Origin: Pachypanchax playfairii
Taxonomy: Eukaryota; Chordata; Actinopteri; Cyprinodontiformes; Aplocheilidae
Direction of reading: 5' to 3'
DNA length: 64,000 nt
Assembly: GCA_006937955.1 (NCBI GenBank)
Contig: SSNP01000052.1
Location: forward strand, 3,275,560 to 3,339,559
Position 1 is the first letter of the stretch. Each line of letters opens with the position of its first letter. Positions 1-12,959 of the stretch are shown one piece after another. The notes beneath the pieces were generated by a model. The model worked only from the letters and a program-made list of their open reading frames with translations, did not search any database and had not been told where the DNA came from. A program made the translations under genes and the position numbers.

Positions 1-2027
1 TTAAACAGACAAACTAACATCTGAAAACATTTTTTTCCTTCCGTGTGACTGTGACATGACAGCAGAGCTTGTACAGTAGTTTAATGTCCCTCTTGAACTC
101 CTTCAACCTTTCAAGGCCCCCTCCCCTCCTATCATGAGCCGCCCGCCCTTCTCTGGGTGTGTGGAGATGCTGTAGAGGACTGAAGAGACGCTGGTACACG
201 GTAAACACAGCAGCCGGTGGAGGACGTCAGCTTCCTGTAAGACACTGAGACAAGACAGAGACACAGCAGCAGATGTAAGATGGTTTTCTTCTTCTCTGGT
301 TTCAGATCAGCCCTGACAAGTTTCTTTCTTGTGTATCATCTTTACTTCAAAAACAGTCCCTTGTTTGTGTCTGCTCTCTTCTTATTAGGGTTTCAATTAT
401 CTGTTTTTAAATGCTTTAAAGTTGTTCAAGTAAGACTAGAAATCTTGTGAATCTTGCATCTTAAATAATGTAATATTCTTTGTGTTTAATTGTGTTCAGT
501 TGTTCAGTTAAAATGAAAACTAGGGGATCAAAGCAGGACTGCAATCAGAAAATGTATCTGTCTTCATTAGGTGTGAATTTTATTAAATACAACAGATAAT
601 TTAAAATGATTTAATTTCCAAAGTGTTTGATTCAAAAGAACACAAAGAACGACTGGTTAATTTCAGAAGCTTAAATAGATATTATTAGACTGTTTGTCGC
701 ATTTTTAGAATCAACTTTTGTTCTGAGTTCATTTTAGTAAAAAAGTGGAAGCCAAACTTTTATCACTGATTTCATATTTGATTTATTTCAGTGAGTATTT
801 AATCCAGCTGATGTGTCAGGTCTCAACATCAGTTAAAAGTTTTCGTTGGTTCATCAGATGTTCTGAAGCAGAATGATCTCAGATCACTGAGTTCGCTCCA
901 TCTCCTCTCTGCCCTCTATGAACTTTTCGTTTTTCCGTCCAAGTTTACTCGTGACACGTTGGCAAACGCAACATCTCTCTCACCTTCTCCTCCTTCGTCT
1001 TATCAAGACCGTTTGACACAGTAGATCTCTCTCTGGTTTGCGTTCCTCTCTGTGAGTAGAGTCTGTCTTCATGCTGGTGGGATCTGAAGGACAGGTCCAG
1101 GAGCGATAGGTTCCCATACATTGGCTTGACTTGGTGCTAGTGTACCTGAGAGTGTAGAAGTTTTTCCCATGATGGTAACTCCATTCATGCTCCTGAGCAG
1201 ATCAAGGGTAGAAAATTAATCTGATTTTAATCCTCACAGGGATTAAAAAACCCATGAGTTATTAAATACGACTTCTGCTTCAAACTGTACAAATTACTGC
1301 TCAACAAAAGACTTGGGAACGTTTTACAGAAGAAAGGAGATTAGACACGTCACCATTCTGATAGTCAGTAATCACCTCAGTCACAGGAGAATTTTATTTC
1401 TGCATTAATGGCAATTAAGTGGTTTTTGTTGCTGATTTTTTTCCTGTAACTTCAGATTTAAAATTTCTATCAGATAACAATGATCAGTAAAAATGTGATA
1501 CAAACATGATCAAAACTTTGACTACAATGACACAAAGGTTTTCACAGTGTTTTGTAGAAAATGACCACATGATTATCTGTCATCTTTATTTCATCAGACT
1601 CTGCTGTTACACACTGTGATTATTGTGTTAATAAAACAAAAAGAGTTTAAAAAATAATGAAACTATTTTAGAAACAGCTTTGAGGTGATGGAGGAGGTAA
1701 ATTTTTATGAACTAAGGTTAAATGTTTCCCCTTCTGAGGGTCTGAAAGGTATATTTGAGTCCTCCACTAGTAAATTGTACATGTATGTACTGATTATTGT
1801 AAATGTTAGAGTACCGTGGCAGAACATCATGTGTTTGACGGGGAAAAGTAAAAAAAATACTTTTTATAAAGACTTTATAGAATTTATCTTTAAAAAGAAC
1901 TTTGAAAAAAAGTATTTGCACTTTGATTTTTGAAGCCATGTAAATGCAGAAAGTATCTGAACCCCTTCTCTACTTGGAGATAGATAATAAGACACTTCTG
2001 CACTTCTTTTTTATCCTTCTCTCACAG
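1..2027. other. Upstream region / presumed first intron of the ABCG4-like gene
   Basis: No coding exon is recognisable here. The first coding exon of the ABCG4-like gene begins at 2028, after a clear acceptor (ctctcacag), and its ATG lies only five bases into that exon. At least one untranslated exon must therefore lie upstream. Possible donors occur near 200-285, but none can be chosen without transcripts. The rest is AT-rich unique-looking sequence with short meaningless ORFs on both strands. Confidence 0.4.
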
Positions 2028-2032
2028 CTGAT

Positions 2033-5000
2033 ATGGACAATAAGGCATTGGAACCTGATTCTGTGAGCATCCCAATGGAGGAGACTGTTCTGTGTAACGG
2101 AGACAGCCAACCTTTGGCTCAGCTGCCACAGGAGCCATCCATGCTGGACTACCTGAAAAAGGTTGAGAATCAGATGACTGATGCTCAGTGTTTCTCCCAC
2201 CTACCCAAACGCTCAGCTGTAGACCTGGAGTTCATCAATGTCTCCTATACAATCCAAGAGGGACCCTGCTGGAGGCAGACAGGTGAAACATACAGTATCT
2301 AACATGTTTCCAGTCATTCAAAATATCTAAAATAAATAGCTGGGAATAGATTTAATACATATCTCAGGTTATAAATGATATGATTTAAGGATTTTGAGTG
2401 TTTTAATACTGAGCCTTTGCAGACTTGTGAAATGCAGATGTATAATACTTCAATGTTTTCATAGTTTCCTGTCTGGGACAGAATTAGATGTATGCTAGAT
2501 GCAACAAACAGAAGATATTTGTCTTGGAAATCAGCTATGAGACATTGAAAATACATGACTTTTTAAACTATTTGGATTAGAAGTAATAATTTGTTTGCAG
2601 GTCAAGTTTCAATAGTAGCAAAACATGAAAATATCATAACATCATATCACAGCATGGGATGTCTAGAAGTCTGAAGCAAATGTAATTGTTTTATATGTTG
2701 GACTGACATCACACCTCATCTGGCTACTGAACTACTTCTACACTCACTTACACGTGCACAAAACTGTTGGTACCTTTTGTTAATACGATGTGTCAGACAA
2801 AGGGAGCAGAGTCCATCCAGGCTGTGTCTGGTTTGGGTGGGGAACTGCTTACCTGGACATTGCAAGGAGCACTTTGAGGACCTCCTCAACCTGACTACCA
2901 TGTTCTCCACCGAGGAAGCAGAGCCTCAGGACTTGGGTGGATTAGACTGGCCCTGAGATGCTGAAAGATCTGGATGTTGTGGGGCTCTCGTGGATGACAC
3001 ACCTCTTCAGTACTGCATGGGGGACTAGGACAATGCCTGTAGGATAGCAGACTGGGGTGGTGGTCCCAAATTTCAAAAAGGGGGGAAAGGAGAGTGTGTT
3101 CCAACTATATGGATCCTGACTGAAAGAATGAGATCACAGACACAAGTGGCTGAAATGAGCTTCCTCTGTAGGGTGGGTGTGGTCAGCTTTAGAGAAGAGG
3201 TGGAGCTTGAAGTAGAACTGCTGCTCCACTGCGTCAAAAGAAGTCAGCTGAGGTGGTTCAAGCATCTGGATAGGATGCATCCTGGTCTCCTCCCTATGGA
3301 TAAGAGAAAATGGATAGATGGATGGACGGACGGACGGACAGACGGATGGACGGATGGATGGATATTGTGTGGGTGTTTACTAAGAGAATGCAGCTGGAGA
3401 GTGAAGGAGCTAATCAGATTGAAATACAATCAGGTGGCAGAAAGAGAGAGATGCAGCTGAGGAGAGCAGATCCTGGAAAAAACACATGCGTGAAGTGAAA
3501 TAAAACTTAAAGGAAACCAAAATGAACAATAATAAGGAAAAAAACTCAAAAACTCATAATCACAACTAAAAGTTTGGGCCATCCACTGTTTGAACAGTTT
3601 TGTCTACATTTCATAATACTAGAGTATTTCTACAAGCTTCTTAGTGTCTGATGCCCATTTGATTAGAACTCTACTGTTTATGTTTTTCTTTGTTGGTGTT
3701 TTGAAAACCAGTTTTGTTGTTTCTAGGTTTTAAAGTTTTACTGAAGGGCCTTTCTGGAAGGTTCTGCAGTAGAGAGCTGGTCGGAATCATGGGACCTTCT
3801 GGAGCTGGAAAGTCCACTTTAATGAACATTCTAGCAGGATACAGGTGAGAGAAAATAGTTGTTCTTATACTTTAGATCTGTTGTTTCTAAAGTTGAGGTA
3901 AAGACCTTTCTGTGGGTGAAGAAACGTCAAGTTGTGGGTCATGAAATGATCTGCAGAAACCAAATGAAACTGTATGAATATAACTGCACATATTCATCCC
4001 AACTGGTGTAAACCCAAAAAACAATAATCATAAATGTGTAATAATAATGAAATCCAAGTTAAAGTTATTTTTATTTGTATCATACCCTTTGTAGATCTAA
4101 CGTCCACAACATTTTTCATTGTTCAGCCATCAAGCCTGTCTATTTTATGCATCAGAAGCTATAATACATGGGAAGCACCACTCTATATTTAAAAGTGTAA
4201 GATCAGTGTGTGCTGTTGCAGTGGAAGTTCATGTTTATAGATCAAACAGTTCAGTGGGCTTGACAAGATGTGTCATTCATGCTCTTCAGGAAAACAGGGA
4301 TGAAAGGTGAGATACTGATAAACGGGAAACCCAGAGAACTGAGAACGTTCAGGAAAATGTCCTGCTACATCATGCAAGAAGACATTCTCCTGCCACACCT
4401 GACTGCTAGGGAGGCCATGATGGTGAGCATTCTGTAAAGACTTCCACAACATGTTTTATTCTGAAACTTCTTCAGGAACACATTGTTATACTTCATTTTA
4501 TACGCTTGTGATCGCTGATAAATACTTTTACATCATGTAACAATGACACATTTTCTGAATGCTGCAGGTTTCTGCCCATTTAAAGCTGGATGAAACGCTG
4601 GATGTGAAAAAAGAACTGGTTCGTGAACAAACAGCTTCTCTCAGCTTTACATCCACAACACATTTAATAAAATGAGCAGTAATAATCCCCCTTAAAACTG
4701 AACAATCATGGCTGATACATAGGAAAAAAGACCCCAGTGATGCTTTGGTCAGAACAAGGTACTTTTCCTGTATTGAAGACAAATAAAACTACAGTAGGTG
4801 TGTAAGTCTGTCGCTGCTTGTTGTGTTTCAGTACTTTAAAAAAGGTACCAAATCCTCAAACTTAGCTGTAAAAAAATATCTGTTTAAACAAATCTATACT
4901 TTAATAAAGACTTTTTGCTCAGGTAAAATAAAACATCTGCATCAAAAATGAAAAAACAAAATGTTTTTGATTCTCTGACACAATCTTGTTTACATTTCCT

Positions 5001-8000
5001 GTCTCGTGTTCTCGTTTCAGGTGAATGAGATCCTCACTGCTCTGGGGCTCCTTGACTGTGCTCACATTCGTACTGGCTCGCTGTCAGGTGGTCAGAGCAA
5101 ACGTCTGGCCATCGCTTTGGAACTAGTTAACAATCCTCCCGTTATGTTCTTTGATGAGCCTACCAGGTGAGAACATCAGTCACCAAATGTTACCTGAAGG
5201 TTACAGCTGGTTGGTCCAATTCATATACAAAAAGATCAACCTGAGATGCAACCTGGTGCATTTTAAATTCTTTTATATCAAAATATTTTAATTATTTTAT
5301 TTTTTTACATAGAGGTCCATGTCTTCAAACTCAAACTCTCATGTAACGTCTTGTTAACTTCTTCATCTTACAGGACAAAATTATTATGTAACTGCAGTGA
5401 CAAAAGTCCATCTTTACTTTTCAATCATTATTCATGCCCATGCTTGTGGATTTTTGTCTCTCTATTGTCTCAGCGGTTTAGACAGCGTCTCATGTTATCA
5501 GGTGGTTTCTTTAATGCGCTCTCTGGCACTGGGAGGACGTACAATCATTTGCACCATTCATCAACCAAGTGCCAAACTATTTGAGATGTTTGACAAGGTG
5601 TGTGTATTTGATATATTCATTTTTTGGGAAGCAGTCCAGAATTGCATGAATGTGCACAAACAAATCTACAATTTCAAGGCAAATGAGTCAGTTTCTGTCA
5701 AGCTTTCAGTTTTCTTCCTTCAATGTGTCATTCTTTCACAGCTTTACATCCTCAGTCAGGGTCAGTGCATCTACAAAGGCACGGTGCCATACCTCATCCC
5801 CTACCTGAAGACTCTCGAACTCTACTGTCCGACCTATCACAACCCTGCCGACTTTAGTTTGTTCACTTTGCATTATTTTCTTTTTTCTTGACATTACTGA
5901 GAGTAAATCAAGGCAATTCCAGCTTGTTTATTATCTTTTATCTGTTTGTTTCATCTCTGATGCAGTCATTGAGGTGGCATCAGGAGAATATGGAGACCTG
6001 AACCCTGTGCTGTTCGAGGCAATCCAGGAGAAAATGTTTCCATTAGAGGAGAAGAAGAATTGTTGTGACACCAATGGCACATCAGTTTGTGCAGCCAAAT
6101 GCTCCATGGTATGTAATAGATATTACCCCAGTGAACACCAGGTATTTATACTCCTCCACCACCTCCATTTCTTCTCTCATGATGGAAATAGGTTTTGGCA
6201 TGTTGCTGCTCTTCCTAAAATCCACAATCATCTCCTTTGTCTTAACATTCAAGATGAGATGATTGTTCCCACACCTGGCCACAAAACGGTGCACCACGTC
6301 TCTGTACTCAGTCTCTTGTCCATCTCTGATCCACCAATAACTACAGAGTTATCAGAGTATTTCTGCAGATGACAGGACTCTGACCTGGACTGAAAGTCTG
6401 AGGTGTACAGAGTGAAAAGGAATGGTGAGAGTACAGTCCCCTGTGGTGCTTCTGTGCTGCTCATCACCTGGTCAGACATACAACTCTTCAGTCTCACAAA
6501 CTATGGTCTGTTTGTCAGGTAGTCCTTAATCCAGGTGATTGTGGAGGCATCCACCTGTGTCTTCTGGGGGTTTTTACACTGTAAAACAGGCTGAATTGTG
6601 TTAAAGGCACTGGAGAAATAAAATCCTCACAGTGCTGTCTGCTTTGGTCAGATGACAGTGGATTTGTTGAAGCAGGTGCATGATGGCATCTGCAACTCCA
6701 ACCCCACGGCGATAAACAAACAGCAGTGGGTCTTTAAACTTGCTTGTTTGCTTATTTAGGTGGATCAATATGAGTCTCTCCATAACTTTCATGATGTGGG
6801 ATGTCAGGACAACAGGCCTGTAGTCGTTATTGGCCAATGGATAGCTGATCTGCACAAGCCTTTAGGACTCTGGGGCTAACAACATCTTGGCCAGCTGCCT
6901 TGTTCCTGTTCAGTCTCTCCAGCTGCTACTTCACCTAACTGCTAGGTACAGACAGGTGGGAGGTGGAGGCAATGGGGACACCAGCTTTTTCTGATGTGGG
7001 AGATGATGGAAAAGCACCACAAATAGCACCCATGACTGAGGTAGAAGGTGAGACAGTTGAGGTGTGACAGGGAAGCTGTGGATGAAGGAAGGGTGGGAGG
7101 TCTGTTTGGCTTGTCTCCAAACTGAACCTGTAAAAGAACATGTTCAGTTCATTGGCTCTATCCAGATTTCCATCTAAGTGATCCTCCTACTGCTTAGAGC
7201 CTTCATCCCTGACCACACATCTCTTACATTGTTTTGCTGGAGCTTGTTCTCCAGTTTTTTCCTGTACACCTCCTAATCTTGATTTTAAGTTTTTTTGTAC
7301 ACTTTTCATCCCTGTCTTCCTCCCTGAAAACTCTTTTTTGTTCAGTAGTTCTTTCAGGTCTCTAGTGATCCAGGGTTTGTTATTGGGAAGCACTTCACTG
7401 TTCTGATGGAAATTATGTTGTCCACACAGAAGTGTAAATCAGTCCCACACTCAGTCATAGCACTGATGTCCTCTCCATCTTCAGCTTCCTGTGACCACCT
7501 CACAGTTCTTTAGATCACAGGTTGCCTCTGAACAATTAGTTTATACACAGAGCAGAGAAAGACAAGATTATGATCTGACTTGCCAAGAGCAGGTTCTGCA
7601 AAGAACCTGTATCCATGTAAAATACATCTAGTGTTTGTTTTCTCTGGTGGATCAGATGATAAGCTGTTGAAATGTAGGAAGAGAGAGAAGTGGGATTAAA
7701 ATCTCCAGATATTACCACAAATACATTTGGGTGCTGTGTTTGTAGTTTAGCAACAGCTGAGCCAATGATGTCACATGCAGAGTCGCATTAGCTAATGGGG
7801 GAATGTAAACTGCTACTAAAATAACATGATGAACTTCCTCAGTAGATAATATGGACAATAACTAACAGCTAGTGTTCAATATCTGGGTTGCAGAGATGAT
7901 ATTTCACAACAGCAGGTCAAGGATGACTCCATCTTTTGTTAAAAAGGAAAGCAATCCCACATCCTTTTCTTTTGCTGCTCCTCTTCAAATCTCTGTCTGC

Positions 8001-11000
8001 TCATGTTATTCGAAAGCCAGAGACACACTGGAATCCAGGATCTGATCCTTTAGCCACGTCTCGGGGAAACACATGATGCTGCATTCCTAATGCTTTGGCT
8101 GGGTCTTTATTTGTGTTTTTAGCCCATCCATCGTATTAACAAGAGATCTCCCGTTCGTTTTTCTCCTGCTCTGAATCCACATCTTCTTCTTTTTACCTCT
8201 TTAGGGACTTTGGGTCTGAAATTGAGGATCATTTGAACCTTAGAAATGTCCTTTAACACTGCGAATGACTGGCGACCTGTCCAGGGTGTCCCCCGCCACT
8301 CACCCAATGACAGCTAGAGATAGGTACCACTAACCCTGAACAGGAAGAAGCAGGTTTAGAAAATGGATGGATGGAAATGTCCTTAAGCTGTTTTTTCTTG
8401 TTGCCATGGTTACGCAGCATAACAAGTGGCCAAAAAAGTGAAAATATAAGTAGAAACGTTGAGTCAGCACAGCACCCAAATCAGAATAAAAGGTAATTTG
8501 AAAAAGAGTAATATTTACAAAAAAAAAAATAAACGAGGAAGAAACTCTCAAAAAGATACAAGTTTATAGTAATATCACATGGTTAATCCAACAAACTGCG
8601 ACAATGCTAGTTTAGAATAAATACCTATTGCTGACATTTATAAGGGCTTTAACTAAACTACTTTTTGAAAGTATTCTGCGTTTCTTGTTGACATCCACAT
8701 ATAGTGGATGCTTTACAACGCCATGATTATCTAACAACCTGTCCTGGATGGTTTTAGCATAGAAAATGACAGCATCCGTTTTTTAATTATATATTAGCAA
8801 CAGATGGTACATCTTTAAGGATATGTAAATGTAGAAATAAAAGGATTAAAAGGTTAAAAAACTTTTCTTTGAATAAGAATGGTACAAAGATTGCTTCTCT
8901 GGTTTAAAAAACAAAATTCCTTTTCTTTTTTTTTTGTTCATGGTTTGCCTTCCGTTCCAGAAATATTTGCCTCCTTCACTGCTGGCTTCCATCTGTTTAA
9001 GTGTTTATGTGCTGGCAGCAAGAGAAGGAAAGTAAACATAGGGAGAGGTTATAGCCACTCGATCAAAAACAATCATCTATGCATGAAAGGAGCAAAATGA
9101 AAAGCCAGTATTTTATGGCCCTCTGGTGTCCAAAGTCCATTAAACCAGAATTGATTCTGTAATTGTTATTTCTGCATGTTGTATGTCTTGTGGGCACATC
9201 AAAAGTGCATCTTAAGTTGTAGTTCTGTGTTTAGATCATGATAATGGAAAATGGTCTGTGTTTTTCAGAATTCTGAGCTCACAGAGAGTCATACCTTTGC
9301 CACAAGTACGTTCACACAGTTCTGTATCCTCTTCAAGAGAACTTTCATAACTATATGTCGAGATCAGGTTGGTGACAATATTACTGACTCATGTCAGAGA
9401 TAAAATAAGAAGTGTTTCTTCTGAAAAGTTCTGATGGTTGTAATCCTGAGTTTGAATCAGAAAGTCTCTTCCACTGTTGTTCTTTTCTCAGGTTTTGACC
9501 CACCTCAGATTGATGTCCCATATTTCCATTGGTGTCATAATAGGCTTGCTCTATCTAAACATTGGGAATGATGCCAGCAAGGTGTTTAACAACACTGGGT
9601 TTCTGTTTTTCTCCATGCTCTTCCTCATGTTTGGAGCCCTCATGCCAACTGTATTAACCTGTGAGTATGGTCCTGAAGATCTAATGTTATTTTTATTAAG
9701 TTTAATGTAATGAGTGATCAGATTTACTCAGCCCATTATGCCTGAGCACATGTGTATTTATGTATGTAAACATGTGATACTCCATCCCACAGTTCCCCTG
9801 GAGATGTCTGTGTTCCTGAGGGAGCATCTCAACTACTGGTACAGCCTGAAAGCTTACTACCTGGCCAAAACTATGGCTGACATCCCGTTTCAGGTGAGTT
9901 GATTTGAAACAGTGAACCTCAGCCCAATACAGCTACATGACTGAATACTGCACCCTTGTGTTTGTTGAAGGCTAATATAAAACAACAGATATGTAGTTTT
10001 ATAATAATTTACCAAACCAGTTTTCTGCCTGAATAAATGTGCGTACTGCCAACCACTAAGCAGAGTTGAAGCTCCTGCTTAGTTTTACACCAAACCATAA
10101 CCATTCTGTTCTACTTCAAGACTGCTGCAGTTGATATAATGACAAATACACTAAAACTGTATATAGTTCTGAGTAAATTCAGGCAGTAAGGGGTAAATGA
10201 TACTTTCCAGTTAAATTAGAATTCCTCTTTTGGATATGTCGTTTTTGTTTTTTATTTCACACAACACACCTTTAAGGCCTGTTAAAGTATTACAAAGTAA
10301 TTTAGACAGAAAACCAGAAAAAACACATTTAGCTTTGTAATGTTTTACTTACACAAACTGGTAATAAAGCTGTTGTTGTAGGTGATCTGCCCCATCATGT
10401 ACTGCAGCATCGTGTACTGGATGACAGATCAGCCACCTGAAGCTATGCGCTACCTGCTTTTCATCGCCCTGTCCATCTGTACTGCCCTGGTAGCTCAGTC
10501 TCTAGGCCTGCTTGTTGGTGCTGCGTCTACATCCCTCCAGGTGCTGTGAGTTTGACTTCAACATACTGAAGGATTTCTTGTTAAATGTATGTAACATTAT
10601 GAACTCTGTGACGTCCCACAGGTTGCTACATTTATTGGACCTGTCACAGCTATCCCAGTGCTGCTTTTCTCTGGATTCTTTGTGAACTTTGACACAATCC
10701 CCAACTATCTGCAGTGGAGCTCGTACGTCTCCTACGTCAGGTGTGTTTCAAGGGAAATATAATTTTGTGAAGAAGGCGGATGCAGAATCCTAACAGTTAC
10801 ACGACCTGATAAATCTGTCGGGAGAGTTTCCTTGATCTAGTTGTTCATTTATGGGAACTTAATGACTACGCTCAGGTAGGCATAACATTTAATTTCTCCC
10901 TCTAAATCTTAACAACTCTATGATTAATTATGATTAATTTGATTATTTTTAAAACTATTTATTGGTTCAGGTTGGTATAGCCTACAACAGGCTTGGAACT

Positions 11001-12171
11001 AAAACATTTTCTAAGATAATTGCAATTATATTCAGCAGAAAAAGTAAGAATATTTGTGTTTGGTTGATTATTCTTCATCGTGAAGATGCTTCTTGGTAAT
11101 AAACCGTTTAAATTGGAAAGCTTCTTTGTTTCCCTTTTAAATGGAGCCATATTTGTAGGAAAATGCATTTGTGGATTGAGCAGCAGATTTGAGTTTGTGG
11201 GTTGCAACATGAAAAAACTTGCCAAGTTATCTCTTCCAATGTCAAACAGCTGACGTGGTTGTGTTGGTCACCTGTTTCCTTCTGTTAAAGCAGAACTAAG
11301 TAAGTTTTGCTCTCGCTCTCCCCCTACTGGTCCCCTGTGAAAGCTCACTGTCGTAACGTTCCCCCGCCGCCGCCGCAGACCCCACCACCCCCTCCACCCC
11401 GCCGCCGCCCCCCCCAACAACGCGCAGAGAAGGCTTTTGCAAGAAGAAAGAAAAACAAAACCAAGAAAATATCTCGACAGGTGAGTATTATTGTCATCTT
11501 TGCGCTCCTAAGGGTGGTGTTGCTAACAACGGCAAGGGCTTCATGCTTGTATTTATGTACGTGAGTGTGAGGGCCGTAAAGCAGGTTTGTTCTCGCGAGA
11601 TTAGTCGGGTCCGATCCACTGAAAGTTGCAAGTGCTGCTTTCAGGACACAGACCCCGGAGGGAGGGGAGGGACCCACGAATCACCCCGCCAAGTCCTTGT
11701 TTACCCCCACAGGGACTCTAGAAAACAATTATTGAGGTGAAAAAACTTACTTAGTTCTGCTTTAATATCAGCTGATTTTTTAGCTTCTTTAGTGGCTCTG
11801 TTGTCTCCCATCAAGGGGTTGGTAAGCTGAAGTCTGTCAAGACTCATGACTCTTGTCTCTGTGTTTATAATTGTCTTGAAAAGCAATAAGAAGAATTTGG
11901 ATGTGCCACCTGTTTGACATTCTACCTTTTGCCTCTCTTCCACAGGTACAGCTTTGAAGGGGTGATCCTATCGATCTACGGGATGAACCGTTCAGAGCTC
12001 GAGTGTCCAGGAACGGTGTGTAAGTTCCAGCAGCCTGAAGAGGTTCTACAGCTTTTAGATGTAGAAGATGCAAAACTCTACATAGATTTCATCGTCCTGG
12101 GTGTTTTTTTTATCATCCTACGACTGGCAACGTATCTTGTCCTACGTTATAAGGTCAAGTCTGAAGGATGA
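2033..12171 (+). CDS. abcg4: ABC transporter subfamily G member 4-like sterol half-transporter, 14 coding exons
   Basis: Coding exons: 2033-2282, 3727-3844, 4290-4422, 4568-4618, 5021-5166, 5474-5597, 5742-5856, 5966-6108, 9269-9367, 9492-9660, 9793-9893, 10382-10540, 10622-10740, 11946-12171. All phases agree and give 650 residues; human ABCG4 has 646. An N-terminal nucleotide-binding domain carries Walker A GPSGAGKST (about 106-114), signature LSGGQ (205-209), Walker B VMFFDEP (225-231) and an ICTIHQPSA H-loop. A C-terminal membrane domain with about six helices follows (exons 10-14). The N-terminal segment (SHLPKRSAV, GPCWR) and the end (LVLRYKVKSEG) fit ABCG4 better than ABCG1. The family forms dimers that export sterols, mainly in neural tissue for ABCG4. 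Odd points: the residue after LSGGQ is Ser instead of the usual Arg, and the exon 4 and exon 7 donors are weak (gttcgt, gtttgt). Which fish paralogue this is cannot be settled here. Confidence 0.93.
2740..3365 (+). repeat. RTE/Rex3-type LINE fragment, internally deleted, in ABCG4 intron 1
   Basis: The + strand at about 2800-3105 reads, with frame breaks, like an RTE reverse transcriptase: a stretch resembling VVGLSW, a WQTGVVVP-like stretch, then FKKG and a CSNYRG-like remnant. It then jumps to the 3' region typical of this family (tggatcctgactgaaagaa, and 'ggtggttcaagcatctggat' near 3252). It ends in a tetranucleotide tail of tgga/cgga units at about 3306-3362. The jump near 3105-3125 implies an internal deletion. 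Coding capacity is lost. The family is assigned by recognition only. Confidence 0.7.
3306..3362 (+). repeat. (TGGA/CGGA)n microsatellite at the LINE 3' end
   Basis: Fourteen or so imperfect tetranucleotide units of ATGG, ACGG and ACAG type directly follow the LINE 3' sequence. They fit the short-repeat tail of RTE elements, later expanded. Confidence 0.85.
6135..8240 (-). mobile_element. Degraded non-LTR retrotransposon (CR1/L2/Rex1-like) with endonuclease and reverse transcriptase remnants
   Basis: Read on the - strand from right to left, the order is that of a LINE second ORF. A CFPETWL endonuclease motif lies near 8060, and a VISGDFN motif with TLDVFY at about 7720-7610. A linker with NKPWITRDLKELL is near 7390-7330. 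Reverse transcriptase then shows NDYRPVVLTSHIMKVMERL (about 6830-6770), APQGTVLSPFLFTLY (about 6440-6390) and a decayed active site YSDN in place of YADD (about 6350). A thumb-like stretch with NHLILN, KTKEMIVDFRK and EEYKYL ends near 6140. Many stops and frameshifts make it inactive. It fills most of ABCG4 intron 8 in antisense orientation and begins about 30 bp after the exon 8 donor. It may continue right of 8375. Confidence 0.85.
8254..8373 (+). repeat. Short LINE-tail or SINE-like insertion with target-site duplication
   Basis: This 120-bp piece carries a common fish repeat tail: ggcgacctgtccagggtgt, then a region with caatgacagct, then 'cctgaacaggaagaagcagg', ending in ATGG units. It is flanked by the direct repeat gaaatgtcctt at 8243-8253 and 8374-8384. 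It therefore inserted into older sequence, next to or inside the reversed LINE and in the opposite orientation. Confidence 0.75.
11289..11761. mobile_element. GC-rich MITE in ABCG4 intron 13
   Basis: The left end AGCAGAACTAAGTAAGTTTT (11289-11308) is matched in inverse at the right end (about 11742-11761). TTAA lies on both sides (11285-11288 and 11762-11765). The 473-bp body has no transposase and holds a C-rich stretch with CCG and CCA units near 11360-11418. TTAA duplications are typical of piggyBac, but the ends do not begin with the usual CC, so the superfamily is uncertain. Confidence 0.7.
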
Positions 12172-12755
12172 GTTACTTCCTCCCTCCTCCACAGACTCTG
12201 TACCGTGCACAGAGAACATGTGATGGGACTTTGCCTCATTTCATATTTACTGTTTGCTGCTGAATGGACAGAACACAAATCCTAATTTTGTTTTGGTGCC
12301 ATGTTATAAATCAGCTCATTCTGTCTTACCTCATGTAGACTTGTTGGATCCAGCTTGCATTTGGTTTCATATCCTTGTTATTTGAACTGATGTTGGAGAT
12401 CCAAAGCAAAAACATCCTGCTGTTTTCTAACAGGTATATACTGTAAATTCAGTCTGTAAATCACATGCTGTCTGAATATGGAGTTTTAAACCTTTGTGAC
12501 TCAATATAAATCTTTAAAATATTACTTCCAATAACATATCCTAAGCCTTAAAAGGTATTGTAGTGTTTGTAGTACTCTAGGCATATTATAAATGTGTATC
12601 AACTGTATGTTCTGAGCCCACCCCAACATGCAGCAGGGTCACAGAGACACAACATATGCAGTCATGTTTGGTGCTATTTGAGGTGTCATCTTTCATAAAT
12701 CTGTTATGATCTGGTGCTATGAATAAACTGAATAAATAAAATAACAAATAGAAAG
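12172..12755 (+). other. abcg4: ABCG4 3' UTR with clustered poly(A) signals
   Basis: No ORF of note follows the stop at 12171. AATAAA motifs lie at 12722-12727 and 12731-12740, so cleavage a little after 12750 is expected. The end is inferred. Confidence 0.6.
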
Positions 12756-12959
12756 TAACACTGTGGTGTTGTAACTTTATAATTAATCTGTTGCACTGTC
12801 AGACAGCTTGTTGTTTTCTGGAGTGAAAATACGCAACAAGTGGAAGAGCAAATGTGAACTGGCGCCAAATCCCTCAAGTTCAACATTCATGACCAAATAA
12901 ACCAGAATCTGATTCTGAAAAAATAAAAACAGACAGCAGGGGGCGACAAAACATCCACT

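Noticed and set aside
11307..11677. Pro-rich and Gly-rich ORFs on both strands
   Set aside because: They come from the C-rich core of a MITE within an ABCG4 intron.
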